A DNA stretch of 46,633 bases, taken from the NCBI GenBank assembly GCA_002383485.1, contig DFYY01000039.1, positions 1-46,633 of the forward strand, given 5' to 3'. The stretch is from Bacteroidales bacterium UBA4070. GTDB taxonomy: Bacteria > Bacteroidota > Bacteroidia > Bacteroidales > VadinHA17. The notes below the pieces were generated by a model. That model had not been told where the DNA came from. It was given only the letters and a program-made list of their open reading frames with translations, and made no database searches. Below, piece by piece: positions 37,501-46,172 of the stretch. Numbering within the stretch: position 1 is the first letter of the stretch; every line of letters begins with the position of its first letter. The position numbers were made by a program, and so were the translations under genes.

Positions 37501-37681
37501 ACAGATACGGGTCTATGCTTCCGGTACTAATCTGTTGACACTCACAAAATACTCAGGCCTCGATCCTGAAATGACGATAAGCGATAACTCCAAAAATGAA
37601 GGTGACATAGCAAACGGCATTGATTGGGGAACATATCCTTCGGCCAGGACCTTCATGCTTGGTATTAACATCAACTTCTAA
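34589..37681 (+). CDS. SusC-like TonB-dependent outer membrane transporter
   Basis: This 1030-residue protein has a signal peptide (cut near VYAQ, about residue 20) and a carboxypeptidase-regulatory-like domain (EGTVTDIRTGELLIGVTVSVKG). A TonB-interacting stretch (LDEVVVIGYG) precedes a plug domain with the family motifs AGVQVTQNTG, SIRGSGS-type RIRGSGS and YIVDGMP/LKDASASAIYGSRA, then a 22-strand barrel ending in Phe (GININF). It imports oligosaccharides across the outer membrane with its SusD partner, which follows 12 bases later. Confidence 0.96.
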   Translation: MKKTIFILLMLLTAAQVYAQNAVEGTVTDIRTGELLIGVTVSVKGTTSGTVTDIDGHYRLASEKVTPSSVIVYSYIGYTTIEETPGNRTVIDVMLSPSQTNLDEVVVIGYGTTKKRNVLGAVSTVSTSDLTRIPVSGLDQALQGRAAGVQVTQNTGAPGEGVSVRIRGSGSINSSNDPLYIVDGMPTTDALNIISPGDIETMTVLKDASASAIYGSRANNGVVLITTKKGIQGKAKVTYHGEFGFQQAGRITPMVNTTDYVTIYNEAATNDNFYLPPGLQRLLISSEDATNFDNVNYVKELLRTAPVNSHELSVSGGNETSNYILSTSYFDQKGIINNTGYTRITARLDANTDVNKWLTVGMSMLAGFSNNDIIGSSGDGYGGNGGSVVRYAFFRNPAIPIKFSDGTYVDRPAEYFGAQKFDSFLGDGYNPIGMADYVDNNIENDSYLGKAYMKIKLLKNLIFTTNFGMDYRNSTTRRFDRTWGTDDRISNPNSLSVANGRFSNWTLNNLINYEISFAELHHFSALLGFEAIKNGGKALYATDMNFPIQQDELIFIGNGIGIKTSSQSEWNSTLASFFGRFNYDYNQKYYLSTTIRRDGSSRFAGNNKWGNFYSVSFGWALKQEEFLKNVSWIENLKFRAGYGAIGNQEIGLYADKDRISPYYNYPFGGISNTGYAQSSLGNDNLKWETSYQYNAGIDAALWNGSFAFSLDYFYKVTEDMLVKASNPPSVGYATAAWINSGSVLNTGFEIEATYRGNKGEFEYSVGGNITLLHNEVLELDAPLYGGLVETGVYATKTEEGYPIGSFYMLEMEGIFQNEADVLLSPIQGTNIRPGDVKFRNQNAGSVIDSDDRVHLGSAIPKMFAGINLSANYKNFDISMFFQGSYGNKIYVQVNQDIEGFYRGFTVTQRVFDERWTGEGTSNTQPRPSWTAKSNNARPSSRFLEDGSYVRLKNLQIGYTLHKKTLDILGISQIRVYASGTNLLTLTKYSGLDPEMTISDNSKNEGDIANGIDWGTYPSARTFMLGININF

Positions 37682-37693
37682 TCAGATACGGCT

Positions 37694-39226
37694 ATGAAAC
37701 AGTTAAAATATATTTTCGCCCGCCTCAACAGGCAGAAAAAACAAAGAGTAAGATATCGTACTTTTCTGTATAGCTATAGCTTATTGCTCGCAGTGGCGTT
37801 GATTTTTATCAGCTCCTGTAAAGATTTTCTGACTGAAGATCTCAAGGGTGAGTTTTCAACAGATACCTTTTACAAGAACGAATCACAGGCCATTCAGGCA
37901 ATTAACGGCGTGTATAATGCAATAAGCTTCACCAGTTCCAATAATGACATCTGGGTCTTTGGCGATGTGGCTTCAGATGACGCTGTAAAAGGCGGAAACG
38001 CAGGTGACCAGACTGAAATAACTTACATTGACGAGTTTACTACCGATGCCAGTAACGGAATAATCTTAAACTATTGGCAATTTGCTTATGAGGCAATAGC
38101 AAGATCTAATAATGTCATTGCCAACGTACCATCCGTTACTATGGATGAAGGCCGTAAAAGCTGGATAATAGGTGAAGCAAAATTCATCCGTGCCTATACC
38201 TATTTTAACCTGGTGAATATTTATGGCAAAGTTCCCCTGAAGCTACTGCCACAGATTACGCAGGAAGCCATTCATGTTCCTCTGAGTGAAGTATCGGCAA
38301 TTTACGAACAAATTGAAACAGACCTTAGTGATGCAGTTGTTGTTCTTCCGGACTCTTATACCACAGACAACACAGGCAGGGTGACAAAGGGAGCAGCCCT
38401 TGCCATGCTTGGGAAAGTGTGTCTTTATCAGCATAAATGGTCAGAAGCAATAGATTATTTCCATCAGATGGAGAGTCTTAAGATTTATGGGCTTTTGGAG
38501 AATTATGCCGATAACTTTAAGATGGATTATGAGAACAGTAAAGAGTCTATTTTCGAAATTCAGCATCTTTCTGCTCAGAATCCTGGTGAGGGAAGTGGCC
38601 TCAATCAATGGTTTGCCCCTGCTACGGAAGGCGGCTATTATTTCAATGCACCTACCCAGGATTTAGTTGATGCTTTTGAAGAAGGTTCAGGTGGAGAAGT
38701 TGATCCGCGCCTCGATGCCTCGATAGGCCGGGATGGTCAACCATGGCTAAACGGGGAGCTCTTTAGTATTGACTGGTCCCCAACCGGCTTTCTTACAAAA
38801 AAACACCAACAGCCACTTTCAGAAGTACCTGCTTCTCTTAAAGGTGACGGAGGCCTGAACTACATCTATCTGCGCTATGCCGATGTCCTGCTTATGAAAG
38901 CAGAGGCTTTTAATGAAATAAGTAATGCCGATTCGGCAAAGGCAAACCTTAACAAAGTAAGACAGCGCGCCAGGGCCAGTTTCAATGGTATTCCCCCGGC
39001 TGATCTGCTGGCGGATATCACTACTAATGATCAGAACCTGTTGAAAACCGCTATTTATAATGAGCGCAGGGTTGAACTGGCTCAGGAATTCCACCGTTAC
39101 TTCGACCTGATGCGTTGGGGTAAGACAGTTGCCGAATCAGCACTGGGAAGCGACTTCAACTACGACACCAAAAGATATTTTCCTTTGCCTCAGGCAGAAA
39201 TTGATGAAAACCAGGCAATTAATTAA
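37694..39226 (+). CDS. SusD-like (RagB/SusD) surface glycan-binding lipoprotein
   Basis: This 510-residue protein has a lipobox ending at Cys42 (FISSCKDF). The N-terminal leader is unusually long and basic before the hydrophobic segment, so the true start may be further in. The body shows the SusD layout: an early FYKNESQAIQAINGVYNA segment, TPR-like helices with AKFIRAYTYFNLVNIYG, and the C-terminal RYADVLLMKAEAFNE and NERRVELAQEFHRYFDLMRW motifs. It caps the SusC barrel and presents oligosaccharide to it. The substrate is unknown. Confidence 0.95.
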   Translation: MKQLKYIFARLNRQKKQRVRYRTFLYSYSLLLAVALIFISSCKDFLTEDLKGEFSTDTFYKNESQAIQAINGVYNAISFTSSNNDIWVFGDVASDDAVKGGNAGDQTEITYIDEFTTDASNGIILNYWQFAYEAIARSNNVIANVPSVTMDEGRKSWIIGEAKFIRAYTYFNLVNIYGKVPLKLLPQITQEAIHVPLSEVSAIYEQIETDLSDAVVVLPDSYTTDNTGRVTKGAALAMLGKVCLYQHKWSEAIDYFHQMESLKIYGLLENYADNFKMDYENSKESIFEIQHLSAQNPGEGSGLNQWFAPATEGGYYFNAPTQDLVDAFEEGSGGEVDPRLDASIGRDGQPWLNGELFSIDWSPTGFLTKKHQQPLSEVPASLKGDGGLNYIYLRYADVLLMKAEAFNEISNADSAKANLNKVRQRARASFNGIPPADLLADITTNDQNLLKTAIYNERRVELAQEFHRYFDLMRWGKTVAESALGSDFNYDTKRYFPLPQAEIDENQAIN

Positions 39227-39274
39227 TAAAACAATCTATTCTCTCAACTATTTAATAATTAATAACCAATCATT

Positions 39275-40342
39275 ATGAAAATGAAAAATTTGATGAAATT
39301 GCAGGCTTTACTGCTTATGCTGATCATAAGTTCAGCAATGATACTTGTGTCATGCAGTAGAGAAGACGAGATCGTTCAGGGAGACAAAACTGAACTGACA
39401 GCATTAATTACCGAGGCTGATGCTCTTGCAGCAGCAGCCACAACTACTGATTTTCCACAGTCAGCTATCGACACCTACAAGTCTGTTCTGGCAACTGTTA
39501 AAACTGCTGCCGCTACAAAACTCACACAGGCAGAGATAGACAATCTGGTTGCTCAGTTAACCGCTGCAATGAACACATTTAAAGCTGCGGAATATGGCTT
39601 CATTGATGAATCACTTTATCTGAATGCAGGCTGGCACTTTGACGAAGGGACAGGCACAACTGCCACAGCATTTTCTACCGTTAAACATGTTGGCACTTTT
39701 ACAAAAGGAAATGCAGGCGTCTTCGGAGCTGAAGCATTATTACCAACATGGACCACAGGCGTAAAGGGTGGTTATGCTGTTTCTCTTAATAAAGGTGCTA
39801 ATCTTCAGGTGCCTTATACAACCAGTTTCCTTCCGGCTAACCTGTCAATTTCTGTATGGATTAAGCCTGTTGAATTGTATGAGAACAATTACATTCTTTC
39901 ACAGAATTACTGGACCGGGTATAAACTCCAGACTCAGGGCGGTGGAAAACCATTTTTCACTTACAAGAAAGTTGATGGTGGTATAATTGATGCCGACAAT
40001 GAAACTGACAACTCAATAACAGCAAATGTCTGGAATCATGTTGTCATAACACTTGACGGAACCACCAAAGAACTTAAGTTCTATGTCAATGGAACCCTTA
40101 CTAAAACCTGGACTGAAGCCAATAAAACTATTGGTCCACTTATCCAGACACTTACCTCTCCTGCTCCCCAGCCATTTATTATTGGTTGTGTGGCAACTGA
40201 CACTGAACTTGCAACCTGGTCATGGACAGAGACTCCTACTTCTCTTGGCTACTTCAAGGGCGCAATTGACGAATTGAAAATTTACAATATCGCTATTGCT
40301 GCCGGTCAGGTTTCAAAACTTTATAACGACGAAAAACCGTAG
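39275..40342 (+). CDS. Surface glycan-binding lipoprotein with helical and LamG domains
   Basis: This 355-residue protein has a lipobox ending at Cys27 (LVSCSRE). Residues about 38-105 form an Ala-rich helical segment that resembles a three-helix FIVAR bundle. Residues about 115-350 are a LamG/concanavalin-like beta-sandwich (GWHFDEGTGTT, SISVWIKP, WNHVVITLDGTTKELKFYVNG, GAIDELKIYN). Its position right after SusD and its domain types suggest the surface glycan-binding protein of this PUL. No catalytic residues were recognised. A terminator-like hairpin follows. Confidence 0.85.
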   Translation: MKMKNLMKLQALLLMLIISSAMILVSCSREDEIVQGDKTELTALITEADALAAAATTTDFPQSAIDTYKSVLATVKTAAATKLTQAEIDNLVAQLTAAMNTFKAAEYGFIDESLYLNAGWHFDEGTGTTATAFSTVKHVGTFTKGNAGVFGAEALLPTWTTGVKGGYAVSLNKGANLQVPYTTSFLPANLSISVWIKPVELYENNYILSQNYWTGYKLQTQGGGKPFFTYKKVDGGIIDADNETDNSITANVWNHVVITLDGTTKELKFYVNGTLTKTWTEANKTIGPLIQTLTSPAPQPFIIGCVATDTELATWSWTETPTSLGYFKGAIDELKIYNIAIAAGQVSKLYNDEKP

Positions 40343-40375
40343 TCAAAAACTTAGTTTTAGGCAGTGATATATGTT

Positions 40376-40432
40376 AAGGAATGGCCCAATTGTACTGCAT
40401 TATTATTTGCAGTCAGTTGGACCTTCCTTTTT
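40376..40432 (+). terminator. Long imperfect hairpin with T-run inside the PUL
   Basis: Left arm 40376-40399 and right arm 40408-40429 pair almost throughout (about 18-20 bp with a few bulges) around an A+T-rich 8-base loop. Five T follow at 40428-40432. It lies between the LamG lipoprotein gene and the frameshifted gene. It would end or attenuate the susCD transcript here. Confidence 0.7.
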
Positions 40433-40465
40433 AAAATTTAAAGTGTATTATCTGTATATTCATAA

Positions 40466-40513
40466 CTAATTAATATGTCAATAGTTAACCTAATTAATAT
40501 GTCAATAGTTAAC
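40466..40513 (+). repeat. Exact 24-bp tandem duplication over a start codon
   Basis: The unit CTAATTAATATGTCAATAGT + TAAC occurs twice back to back (40466-40489 and 40490-40513). Each copy has an ATG (40475 and 40499), both in frame with the same gene because 24 is divisible by three. The protein therefore begins with the pattern MSIVNLIN-MSIVN. Confidence 0.95.
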
Positions 40514-41008
40514 CCCAGGTCTCTATTTGTTCTGCTTTTTTTGTCTTTTATATGTCTCTCCGCTAATTGCCAGCCGTTACATCTTCAGGCAACCGGTGAC
40601 TCCCTGAATGGATTTCATGTAGATATTTTTGATGGAGACCATTTGCTGGTCAAAAATATTGAAGAGTTTTCTATCCAACTTTTCAATACAGATTATAGTA
40701 CAACGGCAAATATTGAGAGCTGGAAAGGGGATGACTGGACTGGTAATGACACACTTATTATTCTTACCCGGGATTCCTACATACCGGAGTTTAATGCCAG
40801 TTTATCTGTTTGCGTCCGGTACCATATTATTAATCAAAATGTGGTGAAAAAGACTATTCAGCTTTTTCAGCCCTCCATGACAGATATGTATTATATTTTG
40901 AAGGAGACTATACGGCCTGCAGAAAAACCCTTAAATACACAACATTTGAATACGATAGTTTCCCCGGTGGTCTTGTTCACGAGATGTACCCTGCCGCAGG
41001 TTGGGTGA
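40475..41008 (+). pseudogene. 5' fragment of a frameshifted PUL gene
   Basis: This 177-codon frame begins at one of two duplicated start codons and has a signal-peptide-like hydrophobic stretch ending near SANCQ. Beta-rich sequence follows (GFHVDIFDGDHLLVKNIEEF). After about position 40935 the frame gives meaningless sequence, while the -1 frame continues smoothly (LKYTTFEYDSFPGGLVHEMYPAAGW). One missing base in or near TTAAATAC would explain it. With the base restored the product is about 831 residues, ending at 42969. See the next entry for the rest. Confidence 0.75.
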
Positions 41009-42969
41009 CGCCGGGTAATAAAGTAGTTGGTTTTCTGACAGATGCAGGCTACCTGAATCAATATACCCGTACCACCCGTCGCCGTTTCAGTGGCAGAGGC
41101 GGTGGTTTTGTAGGTATGCGTAAACTCCCCGACCCTGCCCTGTTTGAAGTCTCCACCCCAAAAGAGCAATCACAACAAAATGATTATATCAGCAAGAAAT
41201 TTGGTGAAATGTATAATCTTGATGCAGGAACAACCCGGGTTATAAATGCCGGAGAAATATGGCATAAATCAGGGAATGTAGATGTTGAACGTAACGATAG
41301 TCTTATTTCGCTTTTATGTCATCCCTCAGGCAGGACAGGTATAGAATTTATCGCTCCACTGAACGACCAGAAGATATATACTATCTCCTTTCAATGCAAA
41401 GGAGACACTCCTTTAGCACTGAAACTATTCCGGATACGCAACGGAGTAAAAACAACTGAACTTGAAGAAGGAGTAAAATACATCGGTAATTTTTCTGTCG
41501 ATGAAAATAAATGGACCCTTTTCACAGGTAGTATACTGATACCATATATCGGGCATGATTCAGTTTCTATGTTTATAGGCACACAGTCAAGACAGGAATC
41601 AAGGCTGCAAATCAAAGATCTGAAATTCATTGAACATCAACCGCAGACAGAACCATATAATCTTCTTCCAATGGGTAAATCAATGGACAAGGTCACATTT
41701 ATATTTGTTGAGCCTTATACCACCCATAAAGACTTTATGATCTCAGCCCAGACACGTCTGGCAGAAGGAAAAGGATTCAGGGGCACACAGATTGAAAAGA
41801 TGTTGTATGCGAACTTCAATATGCTTACCTGGATCACCTCTGTAAATGATATGACCCCATTCAACGTGCCCAATATGAATTATTCTCCGGATATGTATAA
41901 CCGCGATTCATTCTTCTCCACGGTAGCCACCTATAATAAGGAATTGAACCTGGCTATTTGGGAACAATGGGGAAAGACACAGACACCTGAAGGCGGTATT
42001 GGTACCATCATCACACCATATATGGGATCTGTTGAGGCCAAAGACAATGAGGCCACTATTGAATGGCTGATATGGGCCATGATCAACAAACGCCGGTTTA
42101 ATGTCACTCTGCCGCAGGACAAGTTAAAAAAAGCCGTAGATTATGTTCTGAATGAATTCGATGCAGAACACGACGGCAAATGCCGTTCACATTTCTCCCT
42201 CAGCGAGGTGGATATTGTAGATTTTGAACCTAAGACCGACAGGCTATGCGTAAACCAGGGAATGCTGGCAATCGCTCTGCGTACAATAAAAGAACTGGGT
42301 TATGATATACCTGAATCCTATATCGAAAAAGTTGAAAATGAATACCGGAACTTTTATGATCCTCAGAGAAAGCATCTCCTTTTTGACAGAAATTACCCTG
42401 ACATAATTACTCTGACCGACCTGGAACCGGAATTCTTTTCACTTTGGTTATTTGGAAGACCAATACTTACAGACGAAATGGTAATCAGTCATCTCGATCA
42501 AATACCTATTCTCAACAAAGTAAAAGACTCACCCCATCCAGAGCTTGGAACTACTGCACCAATATGTGTACGCCTTACTAAAGACAGAAAAGGATATGCT
42601 TATCTTTCAGGAGATTACCAGCCTTTTGAAGAATTCGGGGAGATAAACTATAGTAATGGTCAAAACGATGGGTATTATTATAATGGTGGCAGCTGGATGC
42701 GTGTTGAATATTGCGCCTATGTTGTTGGACTAAAACACGGATGGAAGCAGGCAGGCAGGCTAATGGAGAACAGAATATGGGCAGAGATCAACCTTAACCC
42801 GGAATGGCCGTTCAGCAAGGAGTTTATCCCCACCAAATGGACAAGTACTGATTCATGGTGGGTATCAACAAAAGGTCTCTGCTGGAATGTGTTCATACTC
42901 ATGGCCGATGAACTGGCAGGCATTAGAACTTCTGATATGGATCCCGACTATCAGAAAAAATACAGATAA
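40984..42969 (+). CDS. 3' fragment of the frameshifted PUL gene, possible alpha/alpha-barrel enzyme
   Basis: This is the downstream part (661 residues from the Met at 40984) of the gene that starts at 40475; homologous sequence actually begins upstream, near 40937. Residues about 60-220 look like a beta-sandwich. Residues about 250-650 are helix-rich, with motifs such as NMNYSPDMYNRDSFFSTVATYN, WEQWGKTQTPEGGIGT and YYNGGSWMRVEYCAYVVGL. This pattern resembles six-hairpin glycosidases, with candidate acidic residues in NRDSFF and WMRVEY. I do not recognise the family. The stop (42967-42969) is directly followed by the next ATG. Confidence 0.6.
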   Translation: MYPAAGWVTPGNKVVGFLTDAGYLNQYTRTTRRRFSGRGGGFVGMRKLPDPALFEVSTPKEQSQQNDYISKKFGEMYNLDAGTTRVINAGEIWHKSGNVDVERNDSLISLLCHPSGRTGIEFIAPLNDQKIYTISFQCKGDTPLALKLFRIRNGVKTTELEEGVKYIGNFSVDENKWTLFTGSILIPYIGHDSVSMFIGTQSRQESRLQIKDLKFIEHQPQTEPYNLLPMGKSMDKVTFIFVEPYTTHKDFMISAQTRLAEGKGFRGTQIEKMLYANFNMLTWITSVNDMTPFNVPNMNYSPDMYNRDSFFSTVATYNKELNLAIWEQWGKTQTPEGGIGTIITPYMGSVEAKDNEATIEWLIWAMINKRRFNVTLPQDKLKKAVDYVLNEFDAEHDGKCRSHFSLSEVDIVDFEPKTDRLCVNQGMLAIALRTIKELGYDIPESYIEKVENEYRNFYDPQRKHLLFDRNYPDIITLTDLEPEFFSLWLFGRPILTDEMVISHLDQIPILNKVKDSPHPELGTTAPICVRLTKDRKGYAYLSGDYQPFEEFGEINYSNGQNDGYYYNGGSWMRVEYCAYVVGLKHGWKQAGRLMENRIWAEINLNPEWPFSKEFIPTKWTSTDSWWVSTKGLCWNVFILMADELAGIRTSDMDPDYQKKYR

Positions 42970-45900
42970 ATGAACCGTATTATCCTTTTACTGCTGATAT
43001 GCATCTTCCCGATGCAGATGTTTGCCCAGACAGGACAACTAAGCATCTCACGCATAGATATGATGCCCGACCTACCGGCCCCCTTACAGATAAGAGATTG
43101 GAGCAGTGTGGCTTATGACTATGATAGTTATGTATTCGATACAGGTAAATCAGGGGATTATCTTCCTCTATCGCGACTTGGGACACAGGGTGATTTCAAC
43201 TATGCCGATAATATTCCGATTTTCCTGGACACATATGTCGGGGCTGACGATCATCTATACCAGGCAGAAGCCATTAATATTATACCTGCTATTATAGGGG
43301 CCTCCCTGATTGGTATTGACAAAAGTAACCAGAACGGTCTGAACTGGGTAGCCATGACCAAAGATTTCTTCAACCTTAAAAATGGTCAGAATGTTTACCT
43401 GAACAGCTATTCAACCACCTCCGGCGATGACTGGTGGTATGACGTTATGCCTAATATCTATTTCTATCAGCTGAGATCATTATATCCTGCTGCTGCTCCC
43501 GAATTCAGCAGCCAGTTTGCCAGTGTAGCCGATCGTTGGCTTTATTGCGTAAATAAGCTGGGAGGAAGTGCAGGACCCTGGGCAGTGCCAAACATGAACT
43601 ACCGGGCTTTTAATCTTGCCACAGGTCAACCGCTTAACACAAGTGTCCCTGAACCCGAATCAGCAGGGAGCATTTCGTGGCTGCTCTATAATGCTTACCT
43701 CGAAAGCGGCAGCAAAAAATACTTTGAAGGAGCCCAGCAAGCCATGGATTTCCTTGAAAACTTTGGATCAAACCCGTCATACGAACTTCAGCTATCTTAT
43801 GGAACCCTCACCGCGGCCCGTATGAATGCTGTTGAAGGGACAGACTATTCTATTCAGAAATTGCTCGACTGGTGTTTCGACCGTGGGGCACTGAGGGGAT
43901 GGGGGTCCATAGTGGGTACCTGGGGAGGTTATGACGTGTCCGGATTAATTGGTGAAGCAAATGATGGCGGTGATGATTATGCATTTATAATGAACGGCTT
44001 TCAGCAGGCAGCGGCACTGACACCACTGCCCAAATATGATAAGCGTTATGCCCGTGCAATTGCCAAATGGCTTCTTAATGTAACAAATGCGAGCAGGCTG
44101 TTTTACTGGAACAGCTTACCGGCAGCAAACCAGGATTCCTATACCTGGGCTTCCGCAAACGATCCGGCTGCCTGCATTCCTCACGAATCAATGAAAGAGT
44201 TATGGCAGGGTAAAACACCTTTTGCAACAGGTGATGCTATCGGAGGCGGCTGGGCAGAAACAAATCTGTCACTCTACAGTGGCTCAGGTGTCGGATACCT
44301 TGCGGCAGTTGTTACAACAACCAATTTTCCGGAAATCCTTCAGATAGACCTTAACAAAACAGACTTTTACGGTGAGAACGCCCTGCCTTCATATTTATAC
44401 TATAACCCGACGACAGGCAGTAAACAGGTAAACATTACTCTGCCAGCGGGGACATTCGGTGCATATGATGCAATTACTGAAACTATAATAGACCCAGCAG
44501 TTACCGGTACGCTCCCTCTCATTATCCCTGCCGGAGAAGTAAGAATGATAAGGCTATTCCCTTCCGGTGTTATACCTGAGAGCCGCAATGGACGGCTTTA
44601 TGCCGGAAATGATGTGCTCGACTACCATTATCAATACGACTATACTAACCGCCTGCGTGTAAAAGCGCTTTCAGTAAGCAATAATACGATACTGATTAAT
44701 TCTGCATTCACTGCATACTGCGAGCCCGGAAATACTAATACCGGCGATATGGTGCAGTTCGAATGGTTTATGAATGATGTTCCTGTTAATGGTCAGACTC
44801 TGACCCAGGCATCACTTATTGCTCCTGCCACACCGGAGCAGCTTGTTCTGAAATGCAGGATAACTTTCAATAGTCAGACAGCTGAAGACACGCTGCACAT
44901 CAATGTGGTTGACAGAATACCGGTAAGTCCTGTTGTAAATGGCATTGAGTCAACTGACAGGTACACAGCAACAGGTGCCACAAATACATTTACTGCCCTG
45001 GTAGTACCGGCCGCAGATGAGATACTTGGTTATACCTGGAGTGTTACAATGGGAACTATCACCCAATCAAGCGGAAACACCGTCACGTGGCAGGCACCGG
45101 CAAATTCAGCTGTTGGAAGCATTGAGGTTAAGGTAACAAACCAGGATAACCTTTCCACGACAGTCTCAAGTGCCATACTTGTAAAAGATACCTTAATGGC
45201 AGATCAAACTCCTCTGATATGGTACCCTTTTGACATTGACTCAAGGAATGCGGCAGCTGACCTTTTTCATGCCACCGTTTCCGGAGCAACCAAAACTGCT
45301 GATGCACGGGGTTCAGCAGCTATGGCATACAGGTTCAACTCAGGACAAAATATAATTTATACTGAAAATAATGACGCCCTTAACTTCACTAATGCCGTAA
45401 GTCTTAGCTGCTGGGTGAAATGTGAAACGCTGGGATCTGAAAGGTTTATTATTTCTCACGGATCGTGGCAACAGAGGTATAAACTTTCCATAACGCCTGA
45501 AGGCAGGATCAGATGGACTGTTAAAACAAGTACAGGCGTTTCTGACCTTGATGGCTCTGCTCCAATTGAATTAAACCGTTATTACCACGTCACAGCTCTG
45601 TATACCGGGTATTCCATGGAGTTATATATTGATGGCGCCATCGATACTTTTAAAGGTTTCTCGGGCGCTATTCTGACTTCAACCAAACCACTGACTATCG
45701 GGCGGATGGATAATGTGGAAACACTTTACTCTCTTCTCGGAAGCGTAGATGAAGTTAGACTCTGGGATACTGAAATTCCTGTTCCCCAGATTGCAAAGCT
45801 AAATACCCTGTGGGCAACTACTTCCGGGATTGATGAAACTGAACTTTTTTCATCCCTCTATCCAAATCCTGCCACGGATATTGTTTATATCGACTTCACA

Positions 45901-46086
45901 GAAACAATAGATGTAAAACTAGTATCATTATATGCTATGGACGGTAGTAAAGTGTGCAATTGTGAGGCCTTCTCTGATGATTACAGATTAAAGATTAAGA
46001 TTCCTGAACATACTGTCGGAATCTATTTCCTCAGGGTGATTTTTAAAGATGGTAGTATTGTCTCAAAAAAAATTATATTACGTTAA
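42970..46086 (+). CDS. T9SS-secreted multidomain protein, paralogue of the PUL lipoprotein
   Basis: This 1038-residue protein has a signal peptide (about residue 20, MFAQ). Domains in order: a region (about 25-525) homologous to the lipoprotein at 32837 (GIDKSNQNGLNWV, DDWWYDVMPN, YGTLTAARMNAVEGTDYSI, NASRLFY, DFYGENALPSYLYYNP); Ig-like segments (about 570-740); a LamG domain (about 744-945: PLIWYPFDID, SLSCWVKC, YHVTALYTGYSMELYIDG, GSVDEVRLWD); and a C-terminal type A T9SS sorting domain (SSLYPNPATDIVYIDF...GIYFLRVIFKDGS). It is probably a secreted or surface glycan-degrading enzyme with a binding module. The catalytic family is unknown. It starts on the base after the previous stop. Confidence 0.8.
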   Translation: MNRIILLLLICIFPMQMFAQTGQLSISRIDMMPDLPAPLQIRDWSSVAYDYDSYVFDTGKSGDYLPLSRLGTQGDFNYADNIPIFLDTYVGADDHLYQAEAINIIPAIIGASLIGIDKSNQNGLNWVAMTKDFFNLKNGQNVYLNSYSTTSGDDWWYDVMPNIYFYQLRSLYPAAAPEFSSQFASVADRWLYCVNKLGGSAGPWAVPNMNYRAFNLATGQPLNTSVPEPESAGSISWLLYNAYLESGSKKYFEGAQQAMDFLENFGSNPSYELQLSYGTLTAARMNAVEGTDYSIQKLLDWCFDRGALRGWGSIVGTWGGYDVSGLIGEANDGGDDYAFIMNGFQQAAALTPLPKYDKRYARAIAKWLLNVTNASRLFYWNSLPAANQDSYTWASANDPAACIPHESMKELWQGKTPFATGDAIGGGWAETNLSLYSGSGVGYLAAVVTTTNFPEILQIDLNKTDFYGENALPSYLYYNPTTGSKQVNITLPAGTFGAYDAITETIIDPAVTGTLPLIIPAGEVRMIRLFPSGVIPESRNGRLYAGNDVLDYHYQYDYTNRLRVKALSVSNNTILINSAFTAYCEPGNTNTGDMVQFEWFMNDVPVNGQTLTQASLIAPATPEQLVLKCRITFNSQTAEDTLHINVVDRIPVSPVVNGIESTDRYTATGATNTFTALVVPAADEILGYTWSVTMGTITQSSGNTVTWQAPANSAVGSIEVKVTNQDNLSTTVSSAILVKDTLMADQTPLIWYPFDIDSRNAAADLFHATVSGATKTADARGSAAMAYRFNSGQNIIYTENNDALNFTNAVSLSCWVKCETLGSERFIISHGSWQQRYKLSITPEGRIRWTVKTSTGVSDLDGSAPIELNRYYHVTALYTGYSMELYIDGAIDTFKGFSGAILTSTKPLTIGRMDNVETLYSLLGSVDEVRLWDTEIPVPQIAKLNTLWATTSGIDETELFSSLYPNPATDIVYIDFTETIDVKLVSLYAMDGSKVCNCEAFSDDYRLKIKIPEHTVGIYFLRVIFKDGSIVSKKIILR

Positions 46087-46172
46087 GAAGATCCTGAAAT
46101 ATTCACGGCCGTTCTTATTTTAATAGTATATGGGGTATCTGATCATCTCCCGTAAAGTATTATCTTTATGGA

